Positions 1 to 6,446 of a DNA stretch of 10,299 bases are shown piece by piece. The stretch spans positions 1-10,299 of the forward strand of contig VGCB01000041.1 in assembly GCA_016870235.1 (NCBI GenBank). The letters are read 5' to 3'. Below the pieces are notes generated by a model that searched no databases, had not been told where the DNA came from, and worked only from the letters and a program-made list of their open reading frames with translations. Numbering within the stretch: the stretch's first letter is position 1; every line of letters starts with the position of its first letter. This DNA comes from Actinomycetota bacterium (lineage in GTDB: Bacteria; Actinomycetota; Thermoleophilia; Gaiellales; Gaiellaceae). The translations under genes and the position numbers were made by a program.

Positions 1-881
1 TTGACGCCGATCGGGTTGTGGACACCCGAGAGGAACTCGACGTGGGCGCCGTCGAGCTCGCGCGTCCGCTCGCCGGCCCACAGGAGGTGCGCGCTGAGCG
101 CGTACCACTCGCCGGTCAGCGGGTCCTTGCGGACGAGCGGTTCCTCGTAGTCGAGCAGGAGCGCCTCGTGGCTCGTGTACACGTCGACCTCGTGCAGCGA
201 GCGCTCGTCGGCGAGATCGATCCCGCACGCCTGCATGAACGCGAGCGCGTGCCCGATCTCGTGCGCCAGCTGCTCGTAGCGCCGCCCCTCCGGGGAGCTG
301 GCGACGAACTCGCGGTTCCAGGTATGAACCTGCGTGATGTCGGCGAACCCACCCTTCGTGAGGGCGCGGAGCAGGTTGAGGGTCGACGCCGCCTGGAAGT
401 ACGCCTCCACGATCCGGGCGGCGTCGGGCTCGCGCGCGGCCGCGGTCGCCTCGTCGGAGTGGACGATGTGGCCGCGGAAGGACGGGATCTCGATCTCGCC
501 GATCCTCTCCGTCGGCGACGACCGGGGCTTCGCGAACTGGCCGGCGATCCGTGAGACCTTCACCACCGGCAGCGCGGCGCCGAACGTCAGCACCGCCGAC
601 ATCTGCAGGAAGACCTTGAGCTTCTCGCGGATCGGGATCGTCTGCACGTCGCGGAACGACTCGACGCAGTCGCCGGCCTGCAGGAGGAACGCGCGGCCCT
701 CGGCCGCCTCGGCGAGCGCGGACTGCAGCGCCCGGACCTCGCCCGCGAAGACGAGCGGCGGGAGCACCCTGAGCCGCTCGCCGGCGGCGGCGAGCGCCGT
801 GCGATCGGGCCACTCGGGCTGCTGCCCGGCGATCCGGCGGCGCCACGAGTCGGGCGCCCAGGTGGGCTCGGTCACGGCCAT
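1..881 (-). CDS. aroG: Class II 3-deoxy-7-phosphoheptulonate (DAHP) synthase, C-terminus cut by window edge
   Basis: Condenses phosphoenolpyruvate and erythrose 4-phosphate to DAHP, the first step of the shikimate pathway, in the cytoplasm. The reading frame opens at ATG 881 and is still open at base 1, giving 293 residues of an enzyme normally about 450 long. Class II hallmarks are clear: LLQAGDCVESF at 66-76, whose Cys72 matches the metal-binding cysteine of the family; KVSRIAGQFAKPRSSPTE at 108-125, the PEP/phosphate-binding stretch; a WNREF motif near 188; and HVEFLSGVHNPIGV at 280-293. The other metal ligands (His, Glu, Asp) would lie off the window. No Shine-Dalgarno precedes the ATG, but TACAAT ends 9 bases upstream, so the message is probably leaderless or nearly so. 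It diverges from the trpS attenuator. I see no second attenuator on this side, so control by Trp here is not shown. The family call is firm; the symbol follows mycobacterial usage. Confidence 0.95.
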   Translation of the reverse strand, partial: MAVTEPTWAPDSWRRRIAGQQPEWPDRTALAAAGERLRVLPPLVFAGEVRALQSALAEAAEGRAFLLQAGDCVESFRDVQTIPIREKLKVFLQMSAVLTFGAALPVVKVSRIAGQFAKPRSSPTERIGEIEIPSFRGHIVHSDEATAAAREPDAARIVEAYFQAASTLNLLRALTKGGFADITQVHTWNREFVASSPEGRRYEQLAHEIGHALAFMQACGIDLADERSLHEVDVYTSHEALLLDYEEPLVRKDPLTGEWYALSAHLLWAGERTRELDGAHVEFLSGVHNPIGV

Positions 882-890
882 GAGCAGGTG

Positions 891-896
891 ATTGTA
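891..896 (-). promoter_or_regulatory. Probable -10 element of the DAHP synthase gene
   Basis: On the minus strand TACAAT lies 9 bases before ATG 881 and differs from the consensus TATAAT at one base. Transcription would begin at about 883-884, leaving almost no leader, which agrees with the missing ribosome binding site. No convincing -35 is visible; TTCGCT sits 15 bases upstream and is weak. Confidence 0.5.
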
Positions 897-959
897 GGCG
901 TGCGAGCGGTGAGCGAAGCCGCCTCGAGCGGAATCGTGGCGACGGGCCCGGCCCGGCTC

Positions 960-965
960 TATCCT
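960..965 (+). promoter_or_regulatory. Probable -10 element of the trpL-trpS transcript
   Basis: TATCCT lies exactly 7 bases before ATG 973, so the A of that ATG is the expected transcription start and the leader peptide would be read from a leaderless mRNA. The only alternative ribosome site, GAGG at 966-969, is just 3 bases from the ATG, too close to work well. No good -35 is seen; TGGCGA at 937-942 has the right 17-base spacing but only three matches. Confidence 0.5.
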
Positions 966-972
966 GAGGCCC

Positions 973-1041
973 ATGCCTTCCGTCGCCCCTCGGCAGCGCT
1001 GGTGGCGCCGCGGGCGAGCCGGAAGCCTGCGCGCCGCCTGA
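973..1041 (+). CDS. trpL: Trp leader peptide of the trpS attenuator (22 aa)
   Basis: A short ORF upstream of trpS runs from ATG 973 to TGA 1039-1041 and encodes 22 residues. Codons 10 and 11 are adjacent TGG Trp codons (1000-1005) within the stretch PRQRWWRRGR. Tandem Trp codons in a short ORF just upstream of a Trp gene are the signature of ribosome-mediated attenuation, in which the ribosome stalls there when charged tRNA-Trp is scarce and changes the folding of the RNA behind it. The ORF is followed at once by a series of competing hairpins (1043-1105) and then trpS, 99 bases after its stop. The Trp codons lie in a strong stem: 1001-1008 pairs with 1031-1038 in eight base pairs, one of them G-U, so a stalled ribosome would open it. 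The peptide itself probably has no function. Tandem W, placement and structure support the call; expression is not proven. Confidence 0.8.
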   Translation: MPSVAPRQRWWRRGRAGSLRAA

Positions 1042-1105
1042 GGGGCGAGCACCGTCTCGCCCGGGGCCTCCCACCGGGAGGTCGCGCTCCTCCCGCGAGG
1101 AGGTC
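1001..1105 (+). promoter_or_regulatory. Attenuator RNA of trpS: alternative stem-loops
   Basis: Visible pairings are: 1001-1008 with 1031-1038, which includes the Trp codons; 1043-1049 GGGCGAG with 1056-1062 CTCGCCC (7 bp); 1065-1072 GGCCTCCC with 1076-1083 GGGAGGTC (8 bp, one G-U, 3-base loop); and 1087-1092 CTCCTC with 1097-1102 GAGGAG (6 bp). Exclusive alternatives also exist. CTCGCCC can pair with a second GGGCGAG at 1012-1018 inside the leader ORF. GGGAGG 1076-1081 can pair with CCTCCC 1089-1094. GGCCTCC 1065-1071 can pair with GGAGGTC 1099-1105. Such competition is what an attenuator needs. No run of U follows the last hairpin, so it is either a U-less actinobacterial-type terminator, a Rho-linked switch or a translational switch; the sequence does not decide. 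Confidence 0.65.
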
Positions 1106-1140
1106 GAACCGTCTGCGAGCAGAAAGGGGAACAGGACGAG

Positions 1141-2121
1141 ATGAGAGTGTTCAGCGGCATCCAGCCGACCGGCGACAAGCACCTCGGCAACTACATCGGC
1201 GGCTTCCGCCAGTACGTGGCGACGCAGGAGCAGGGCGAGGCGTTCTTCTGCATCGTCGACCTGCACTCGATCACCGTCGACTACGACCCGCGCGACCTCC
1301 ACGACCGCACGCTCGACCTCTACGCGATGCTGATCGCGACGGGCCTCGACCCCGACCGCTCGACGGTCTACGCGCAGAGCCACGTCCAGGCGCACGCCGA
1401 GGCGAGCTGGCTCCTCTCGGCCGTGACGAGCTACGGGCAGCTGGGTCGGATGACGCAGTTCAAGGACAAGTCCGACCAGCAGGAGTTCGTGTCGGCCGGC
1501 CTCTTCACCTACCCGGTGCTGATGGCCGGCGACATCCTGCTCTACCAGACGGACATCGTCCCGATCGGCGACGACCAGCGCCAGCACCTCGAGCTCGCCC
1601 GCGACATCGCCGAGCGCTTCAACGCCCGCTTCGGCGAGACGTTCGTCGTCCCCCGGGGCGTCTACCCGGAGGTCGGCGCGCGGATCATGGACCTTCAGGA
1701 GCCGGCGAGGAAGATGTCGACGACGAACGGGACGCCGATGGGCACGGTCCGGCTCCTCGACGACGACGCGAAGCTGATGAAGAAGTTCAAGTCGGCGGTG
1801 ACCGACTCGGGCCGCGAGATCCGCCGCGGGGACGACAAGGCCGGGATCTCGAACCTGATCGACATCCTCTCCGCGGCGTCCGGGAAGACACCGGGCGAGA
1901 TCGAGGTCGAGTACGAGCACGCCGGCTACGGCGACTTCAAGCAGGCGGTCGGCGAGGCAGTGGTGGAGCTTCTGCGCCCGATCCGCGAGCGCTACCTCGA
2001 GCTGCGCGCGGACGACGGCGAGCTCCTCCGGCTCCTGGCCCACGGTGCCGAGAAGGCGCGCCGGGCAGCTGCCGGGACGCTCGAGGCGATGTACGAGCGC
2101 ATGGGCTTCGTCCGGCTGTAG
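1141..2121 (+). CDS. trpS: Tryptophanyl-tRNA synthetase
   Basis: Class Ic cytoplasmic synthetase that activates tryptophan with ATP and charges tRNA-Trp. Its 326 residues match the usual bacterial length, and it aligns from end to end with my memory of the Geobacillus enzyme. The ATP signature TGDKHLGN is at residues 10-17 (the HIGH motif), FCIVDLHSIT at 36-45 and MTQFKDKS at 104-111. AGDILLYQTDIVPIGDDQRQ at 129-148 forms the Trp pocket and dimer region. KMSTT at 191-195 stands in for KMSKS, and KSAVTDS at 217-223 and the C-terminal RPIRERY at 279-285 are present. The fourth KMSKS residue is Thr194 instead of Lys. Start ATG 1141 fits AGGA at 1133-1136 and AAAGGGG at 1123-1129. It lies behind a Trp leader peptide with alternative hairpins, so supply of charged tRNA-Trp probably controls it. 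The oxidoreductase gene follows after 7 bases and probably shares the message. Confidence 0.97.
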   Translation: MRVFSGIQPTGDKHLGNYIGGFRQYVATQEQGEAFFCIVDLHSITVDYDPRDLHDRTLDLYAMLIATGLDPDRSTVYAQSHVQAHAEASWLLSAVTSYGQLGRMTQFKDKSDQQEFVSAGLFTYPVLMAGDILLYQTDIVPIGDDQRQHLELARDIAERFNARFGETFVVPRGVYPEVGARIMDLQEPARKMSTTNGTPMGTVRLLDDDAKLMKKFKSAVTDSGREIRRGDDKAGISNLIDILSAASGKTPGEIEVEYEHAGYGDFKQAVGEAVVELLRPIRERYLELRADDGELLRLLAHGAEKARRAAAGTLEAMYERMGFVRL

Positions 2122-2128
2122 GTCGGTC

Positions 2129-3076
2129 GTGCGGGCAGCCGTGTACGACCGGTACGGCAACCCCGACGTCGTCCGCGTCGCGGAGGTACCCCGGCCGGAT
2201 CCCCGTGCCGACGAGGTGCTCGTCCGGGTCGCCGCGGCGGCGGTGACCTCGGGTGACGCCCGGATCCGGGCGGCGCGGTTCCCGCGGGGGTTCGGCCTCC
2301 CTGCACGCCTGGTGTTCGGCCTGCTCCGGCCGCGACGCCACATCCTCGGCGGCTCGTTCTCCGGGACGGTCGAGGTCGTCGGCAGCCGGGTCACCGGACT
2401 CGCCGCGGGAGACGAGGTCTGCGGCATCACCGGCGCCAGGCTCGGAGCGCACGCCGAGCACCTCGCCGTGCCGACGACGAGGGTCACGCGCAAGCCCGCC
2501 GGCGTCTCGGACGAGGACGCAGCCGGCGTCCTCTTCGGCGGCACGACCGCGCTCTTCTTCGTCCGGGACAGGGCGAGGGTCGGCCCGGGCACGTCGGTGC
2601 TCGTCAACGGCGCGTCGGGCGCCGTCGGCACCAGCGCCGTCCAGCTCGCCGTGCACCTGGGCGCCACCGTCACCGGCGTCACGAGCGCGGCAAATGCCGA
2701 GCTCGTCGCGGAGCTCGGGGCCGCTCGCGTGATCGACTACACCGCCCACGACGTCACCGCCACGCCCGACCGGTTCGACGTCGTGCTCGACACGGTCGGC
2801 AACCTCTCGATCGCCTCGGGACGGCGTCTGCTGCGCCCGGACGGGATCCTGGTGCTCGCCGTCGCGAGTCTCTGGGACACGATCCGCGCACGCGGCAACG
2901 TCGTCGCCGGGCCCGCGCCCGAGCGCGTCGAGGACTTCGACCTCCTGCTCGGGCTCGTGGCCGCGGGCGAGCTCCGCGTCGTGCACGACCGGACGTTCGA
3001 TCTCGAGGACATCGTCGACGCCTACCGCCGGGTCGACAGCGGCCGCAAGCGCGGCAACGTCGTCGTCCGCCTGTAG
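2129..3076 (+). CDS. Zinc-independent MDR oxidoreductase, quinone oxidoreductase-like
   Basis: A 315-residue medium-chain dehydrogenase/reductase of the quinone oxidoreductase (QOR) branch, which uses NADPH to reduce quinones or enones in the cytoplasm. The N-terminal GroES-like fold covers roughly 1-120, with VRVAAAAVTSGDARIR at 32-47 and ILGGSFSGTVEVVG at 72-85. The Rossmann half starts near 125 and carries the dinucleotide motif VLVNGASGAVGTSAVQLA at 157-174. The catalytic and structural zinc cysteines of alcohol dehydrogenases are absent, so this is not a zinc enzyme. The C-terminal RKRGNVVVRL ending is typical of QOR. I chose GTG 2129, 7 bases after the trpS stop, because the homologous N-terminus (RAAVYDRYGNPDVV) begins right there; in-frame extension to 2045 would run inside trpS. 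The substrate cannot be told, and I see no functional link to Trp beyond co-transcription. Confidence 0.9.
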   Translation: MRAAVYDRYGNPDVVRVAEVPRPDPRADEVLVRVAAAAVTSGDARIRAARFPRGFGLPARLVFGLLRPRRHILGGSFSGTVEVVGSRVTGLAAGDEVCGITGARLGAHAEHLAVPTTRVTRKPAGVSDEDAAGVLFGGTTALFFVRDRARVGPGTSVLVNGASGAVGTSAVQLAVHLGATVTGVTSAANAELVAELGAARVIDYTAHDVTATPDRFDVVLDTVGNLSIASGRRLLRPDGILVLAVASLWDTIRARGNVVAGPAPERVEDFDLLLGLVAAGELRVVHDRTFDLEDIVDAYRRVDSGRKRGNVVVRL

Positions 3077-3078
3077 GA

Positions 3079-3092
3079 GCGCGGGCCCGCGC
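3079..3092. terminator. GC palindrome between convergent genes, possible bidirectional terminator
   Basis: GCGCGGGCCCGCGC is a perfect 14-base palindrome that fills most of the 26 bases between the stop of the oxidoreductase (3076) and the stop of the pseudouridine synthase (3103). It could fold as a 5-bp stem with a GGCC loop in either transcript. No U tract follows on either strand, so termination is inferred only from position. Confidence 0.35.
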
Positions 3093-3102
3093 GCCCGGCA
3101 GG

Positions 3103-3798
3103 TCAGCCGAGACCGACGAGCCGCCGCAGCCGATCGACCTCGGCGCGGGTGAGGTCGCGCGACTCGCCTGCCGAGAGGCCCTCGAGCGAGAGCCCGGCGT
3201 AGACGGGCCGGTCGAGACGCCGGACCGGATGCCCGAGCGCCTCGCACATCCGCCGCACCTGGCGGTTCCGGCCCTCGTGGAGCACGAGCTCGAGGCGCCC
3301 GGGACCGAGTCTGCGCACCCGGGCCGGGGCCGTGATCCCGTCGTCGAGCTCGACGCCGCGCGCCAGCCCCGTGACCACGTCACGACTCGGATCTCCCTCC
3401 ACCTGCGCGACGTACGTCTTCTCGATCCCGTAGCGCGGGTGCGAGAGCCGGTGGGCGAGCTCGCCGTCGTTGGTCAGGAGGAGCGCCCCCGTCGTCGCCG
3501 CGTCGAGGCGGCCGACGGGGACGACGCGGGCGCGTGCCCGGACGATCTCGACGACGGTGGGTCGGCCCTGCGGATCGCGCGCCGTCGTGACGACGCCGGC
3601 AGGCTTGTGGAGGAGGACGTACGCGAGCTGCTGCCGCGCGAGCGGCTTCCCGTCCACCTCGACCCGGTCGCGCGAGGCGACGAAGGTGTTGAGCGCGCCC
3701 CGCTCGCCGTTGACGGTGACGCGTCCTGCCTTGATCAGCTCGTCGGCGCCCCGCCGGGAGGCGACGCCGGCGCGCGCGAGGTAGGCGTTCAGACGCAC
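3103..3798 (-). CDS. rluB: RluB/RsuA-family rRNA pseudouridine synthase
   Basis: Converts a uridine in ribosomal RNA to pseudouridine; RluB relatives act on 23S rRNA and RsuA on 16S. The 231 residues hold an N-terminal S4 RNA-binding domain (about 1-48: RLNAYLARAGVASRRGADELI and GRVTVNG). The catalytic domain follows: LLHKPAGVVTT at 62-72, GRLDAATTGALLLTNDGEL at 96-114 with the catalytic Asp99, GIEKTYVAQVEG near 124-135, and EGRNRQVRRMCEALGHPV at 175-192. GTG 3798 is the start because the S4 domain begins directly there; in-frame extension would run into the divergent peptidase gene. GAGAAT sits 6 bases upstream as a poor -10 candidate and no ribosome site is seen. In many genomes this gene follows scpB directly; here it is on the same strand but about 5 kb away. 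Which rRNA it modifies is not shown by sequence alone; RluB is favoured by context. Confidence 0.93.
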   Translation of the reverse strand: MRLNAYLARAGVASRRGADELIKAGRVTVNGERGALNTFVASRDRVEVDGKPLARQQLAYVLLHKPAGVVTTARDPQGRPTVVEIVRARARVVPVGRLDAATTGALLLTNDGELAHRLSHPRYGIEKTYVAQVEGDPSRDVVTGLARGVELDDGITAPARVRRLGPGRLELVLHEGRNRQVRRMCEALGHPVRRLDRPVYAGLSLEGLSAGESRDLTRAEVDRLRRLVGLG

Positions 3799-3843
3799 CG
3801 TCGCATTCTCGCCGCGGACCGCTCGCAGTGGCCGTCCATCGTC

Positions 3844-3849
3844 TACATT
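3844..3849 (+). promoter_or_regulatory. Probable -10 element of the aminopeptidase pair
   Basis: TACATT ends exactly 7 bases before ATG 3857, placing the expected transcription start on the A of the start codon. No Shine-Dalgarno is present between them, so the message is probably leaderless, as for trpL and the MFS gene. No -35 of quality is visible in the 58-base gap to the divergent pseudouridine synthase. Confidence 0.5.
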
Positions 3850-3856
3850 CCGGCCG

Positions 3857-5062
3857 ATGCGCGAGGGCACCGATCGCACGCAGCAGCTCGCCGATGTGAT
3901 CGTTGCTGTAGGAGCCAACGTCCAGCCGGGCCAGGTGGTCGGGATCACGGCGGCGACGGGCCAGGAGTCGCTCGCGCGCGCGGTCGCCGGTGCCGCCTAC
4001 CGCCGCGGCGCGCGCTGGGTCGACGTGCTCACGATCGACATGTGGGTGAAGCGCGCGCGCCTCGAGCTCGCGCCGCTCGAGACCCTGTCGTTCGTGCCGC
4101 CCTGGATGCTCGAGCGCATCGAATGGATCTCGGACGAGTGGGGTTCCCGCATCTCGCTCAGAGGGCCGTCGCAGCCGGACGCGCTGGTCGGCGTCGATCC
4201 GGCACGCGCCGGGCTCGACCACCTGCCGTACCTCCCGAACACGATGGAGATCGTCAACGCCCGCCAGACGAACTGGTGCGTCGCCCCGTGCCCCTCGGCC
4301 GGGTGGGCCGCGCTCGTCTACCCCGACCTCGGCGCCGCGGAGGCCCTCGACCGGCTCTGGGAGGCGATCGTTCACGTCTGCCGCCTCGACGAGCCCGATC
4401 CCCAGGCGGCATGGCTGCGCCGCCGCGACGAGCTGCAAGCGGCGAGCGCGCGGCTCGACGAGCTGCGACTCGACGCCGTGCGCTTTGCCGGGCCGGGGAC
4501 CGATCTGACTGTCGGCCTCTTCCCCTCCTCGACCTGGCGCGGTGGCGGCAGCACCCGTAAGGACGGTCTCGAGCACTTCTCCAACCTGCCGACCGAGGAG
4601 GTGTTCACGACCCCCGACCCGCAGCGCGTCGACGGCGTCGTCCGCGCCACGCGGCCGCTCGAGCGCTACGGCTCGTTCGTCGACGGGATCCGGGTCGAGT
4701 TCCGCGGCGGCCGGGCGGTGAAGATCGACGCCGACGTCGGCGCCGACGTGCTGCGAACGGCGGCGGCCGAGGACGAGGGAGCCTGCAGGCTCGGCGAGGT
4801 GGCCCTGGTCGACGGCAGCGGGCGGATCGGGAAGCTCGGCACGATCTTCTACGAGACGCTCCTCGACGAGAACGCCGCGAGCCACATCGCGCTCGGCAGC
4901 GGCTACGCCACGGGCGTCGCCGACGACGCCGACCGCGGCCGGGTCAACCGCTCGACCATCCACATCGACTTCATGGTCGGCGGCGACGACGTCGACGTCG
5001 ACGGGATCACCCGCGACGGCCGCACGCTGCCGCTCCTTCGGCGAGGCGCGTGGCAGCTGTGA
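3857..5062 (+). CDS. M29-family metallo-aminopeptidase (AmpS/aminopeptidase T type), first copy
   Basis: Cytoplasmic exopeptidase that removes N-terminal residues using two metal ions. The 401 residues are close to the family's usual 400-415. By spacing against Thermus aminopeptidase T (ligands E250, E316, H345, Y352, H376, D378), all ligands are present here: Glu248 in NLPTEEVFTTP, Glu314 in RLGEVALVDG, His343 and Tyr350 in ASHIALGSGY, and His369 and Asp371 in TIHIDFMVG. The spacing 248-314-343-350 is identical to that enzyme. The N-terminal NVQPGQVVGI motif at 21-30 is also typical. ATG 3857 is the start, since the homologous N-terminus begins there and a -10 lies 7 bases before it. Its last codons overlap the second copy in GTGA (5059-5062), so the two are translationally coupled. 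Peptide substrate preference is unknown. Confidence 0.93.
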   Translation: MREGTDRTQQLADVIVAVGANVQPGQVVGITAATGQESLARAVAGAAYRRGARWVDVLTIDMWVKRARLELAPLETLSFVPPWMLERIEWISDEWGSRISLRGPSQPDALVGVDPARAGLDHLPYLPNTMEIVNARQTNWCVAPCPSAGWAALVYPDLGAAEALDRLWEAIVHVCRLDEPDPQAAWLRRRDELQAASARLDELRLDAVRFAGPGTDLTVGLFPSSTWRGGGSTRKDGLEHFSNLPTEEVFTTPDPQRVDGVVRATRPLERYGSFVDGIRVEFRGGRAVKIDADVGADVLRTAAAEDEGACRLGEVALVDGSGRIGKLGTIFYETLLDENAASHIALGSGYATGVADDADRGRVNRSTIHIDFMVGGDDVDVDGITRDGRTLPLLRRGAWQL

Positions 5063-6267
5063 GCGCTTCCCCCACCGATCGCATCGCCCGGCTCGCCGAG
5101 CTCGCCATCCGCTTCGGCGCCAACGTCCAGCCCGGCCAGATCGTGGGCGTCACCGCGTACGCCGGGCGGGAGGAGATGACGCGCGCGCTCGCCCGCTCCG
5201 CCTACGCCGCGGGCGCCCGCTGGGTCGACGTGGTCACGTTCGACGACCTCCTCAAGCGCGAGCGCTTGGCGCACGCGGACGAGAGCACGCTCGACGTCGT
5301 GCCGCCGTGGATGGGCGCACGGGTCCGCTGGCTGTCCGACGAGCGGGCGGCGCGGGTCACGATGGCGGGCCCGCAGGACCCGCACGCGCTCGACGGGATC
5401 GACCCTGCCCGGGCCGGCCGCGACCTGCTCCCCTGGCTCGAGGAGGCAGGTGAGGTCGTGAACGCACGGACGACGAACTGGACGATGATTCCGGTCCCGA
5501 CCGGGCCGTGGGCGGAAGCCGTCTATCCCGAGCTCGATGCGCCCGACGCACTCGAGCGCCTGTGGTCGGCCGTCGAGCGCATGTGCCGGCTCGACGAGCC
5601 TGATCCGGTGGCGGCGTGGGAGGAGCGGTTCGCGACGACGACCGCGATCGCCGGCCGCCTGACCGAGCGTCGCTTCGACGCGATCCGCCTGCACGGCCCC
5701 GGCACGGATCTCGAGATCGGCCTCCTTCCCGGCTCGATCTGGAGGGCGGCGCAGTTCGAGACGGTCGACGGCCTCGTCCATCGACCCAACCTCCCCTCCG
5801 AGGAGATCTTCACCTGCCCCGACCCGGCGCGGGCGGACGGCCACGTGACGATGACATTGCCGCGACAGCTCTACGGCGCGATCATCGACGGGATCCGGAT
5901 CGCCTTCGAGGGCGGACGGGCCGTCCGGATCGACGCCGACCGCGGCGAGGAGACGCTGCGCAGCGTCGTCGCGAAGGACGAGGGCGCCTGCCGGCTCGGC
6001 GAGCTCGCGCTCGTCGACGGTCAGGGGCGGATCGGCGCGATGAAGACGGTGTTCCTCGACACGCTGATCGACGAGAACGCCGCGAGCCACCTTGCGCTCG
6101 GTAACGGCCTCACGATGGCGCTCGACGACGAGACGTCGAAGGAGCGTGCGAACGTGAGCGGGATCCACGTCGACCTGATGATCGGGCGGCCGGAGCTCGA
6201 CGTCGACGGGATCAGGTCGGACGGGGCGGTCGTGCCCGTGCTGCGCGACGGCCGCTGGCAGCTCTAG
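5059..6267 (+). CDS. M29-family metallo-aminopeptidase, second copy lacking the conserved Tyr
   Basis: A tandem paralogue of the preceding gene, 402 residues and collinear along its whole length, roughly half identical by eye. Expected ligands are Glu249 (NLPSEEIFTCP), Glu315 (RLGELALVDG), His344 (ASHLALGNGL), His370 and Asp372 (GIHVDLMIG). The residue seven after the histidine, Tyr in the first copy and in characterised M29 enzymes, is Leu351 here. All other ligands remain and there are no stops, so the gene is under selection but may act on other substrates, be weak, or form a mixed dimer with the first copy; the family is dimeric. GTG 5059 is chosen because it overlaps the preceding stop as GTGA; an in-frame GTG at 5050 is the alternative. 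The gene ends at TAG 6265-6267, just before the gene-less stretch. Confidence 0.92.
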   Translation: MSASPTDRIARLAELAIRFGANVQPGQIVGVTAYAGREEMTRALARSAYAAGARWVDVVTFDDLLKRERLAHADESTLDVVPPWMGARVRWLSDERAARVTMAGPQDPHALDGIDPARAGRDLLPWLEEAGEVVNARTTNWTMIPVPTGPWAEAVYPELDAPDALERLWSAVERMCRLDEPDPVAAWEERFATTTAIAGRLTERRFDAIRLHGPGTDLEIGLLPGSIWRAAQFETVDGLVHRPNLPSEEIFTCPDPARADGHVTMTLPRQLYGAIIDGIRIAFEGGRAVRIDADRGEETLRSVVAKDEGACRLGELALVDGQGRIGAMKTVFLDTLIDENAASHLALGNGLTMALDDETSKERANVSGIHVDLMIGRPELDVDGIRSDGAVVPVLRDGRWQL

Positions 6268-6327
6268 GACGCGCGGCTCACGGCCCGTGCCGGAGGTCGC
6301 CGGCCCTCCGACTCCCACGCGGCGCTT

Positions 6328-6354
6328 CCCGATCGGCACAGTGGTCCGATCGGG
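6328..6354. terminator. Perfect 9-bp inverted repeat, likely bidirectional terminator
   Basis: CCCGATCGG (6328-6336) and CCGATCGGG (6346-6354) are exact inverted copies around a 9-base loop, 61 bases after the second aminopeptidase stop. No U tract follows. A competing stem pairs CGGCAC 6334-6339 with GTGCCG 6361-6366. Terminator is the simplest reading; a protein-binding site is possible because each arm itself contains the palindrome CCGATCGG. Confidence 0.45.
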
Positions 6355-6415
6355 CCGGTGGTGCCGAGTCTCACGGCGATCGCTCGGCTGCGGCAATCGC
6401 GGCCGTCTCAGACGA

Positions 6416-6446
6416 TTGGAACGATCTTGGAACGATTTGGAACTGA
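6416..6446 (+). repeat. Three phased TTGGAAC direct repeats
   Basis: TTGGAACGAT occurs at 6416-6425 and 6427-6436, and TTGGAACTGA at 6437-6446. The starts are 11 and 10 bases apart, so the copies face the same side of the helix, as binding sites for a multimeric regulator would. The last copy runs into the -35 of the promoter at 6443. GGAAC also resembles the -35 core of ECF sigma factor promoters, so repeated sigma sites are an alternative reading. Confidence 0.7.

Noticed and set aside
1001..1110. T-box riboswitch upstream of trpS
   Set aside because: I find no T-box consensus (UGGNACCGCG-like) and no specifier loop; the tandem Trp codons within a proper short ORF explain the region better.
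2045..2128. N-terminal extension of the oxidoreductase into trpS
   Set aside because: The extra residues are out of character, and the family N-terminus starts at GTG 2129.
2129..3076. Zinc alcohol dehydrogenase
   Set aside because: The zinc-binding cysteines and histidine of that branch are missing; it fits the quinone oxidoreductase branch.
3799..3948. N-terminal extension of the pseudouridine synthase
   Set aside because: It would overlap the divergent aminopeptidase start, and the extra residues do not resemble the family; the S4 domain begins at GTG 3798.
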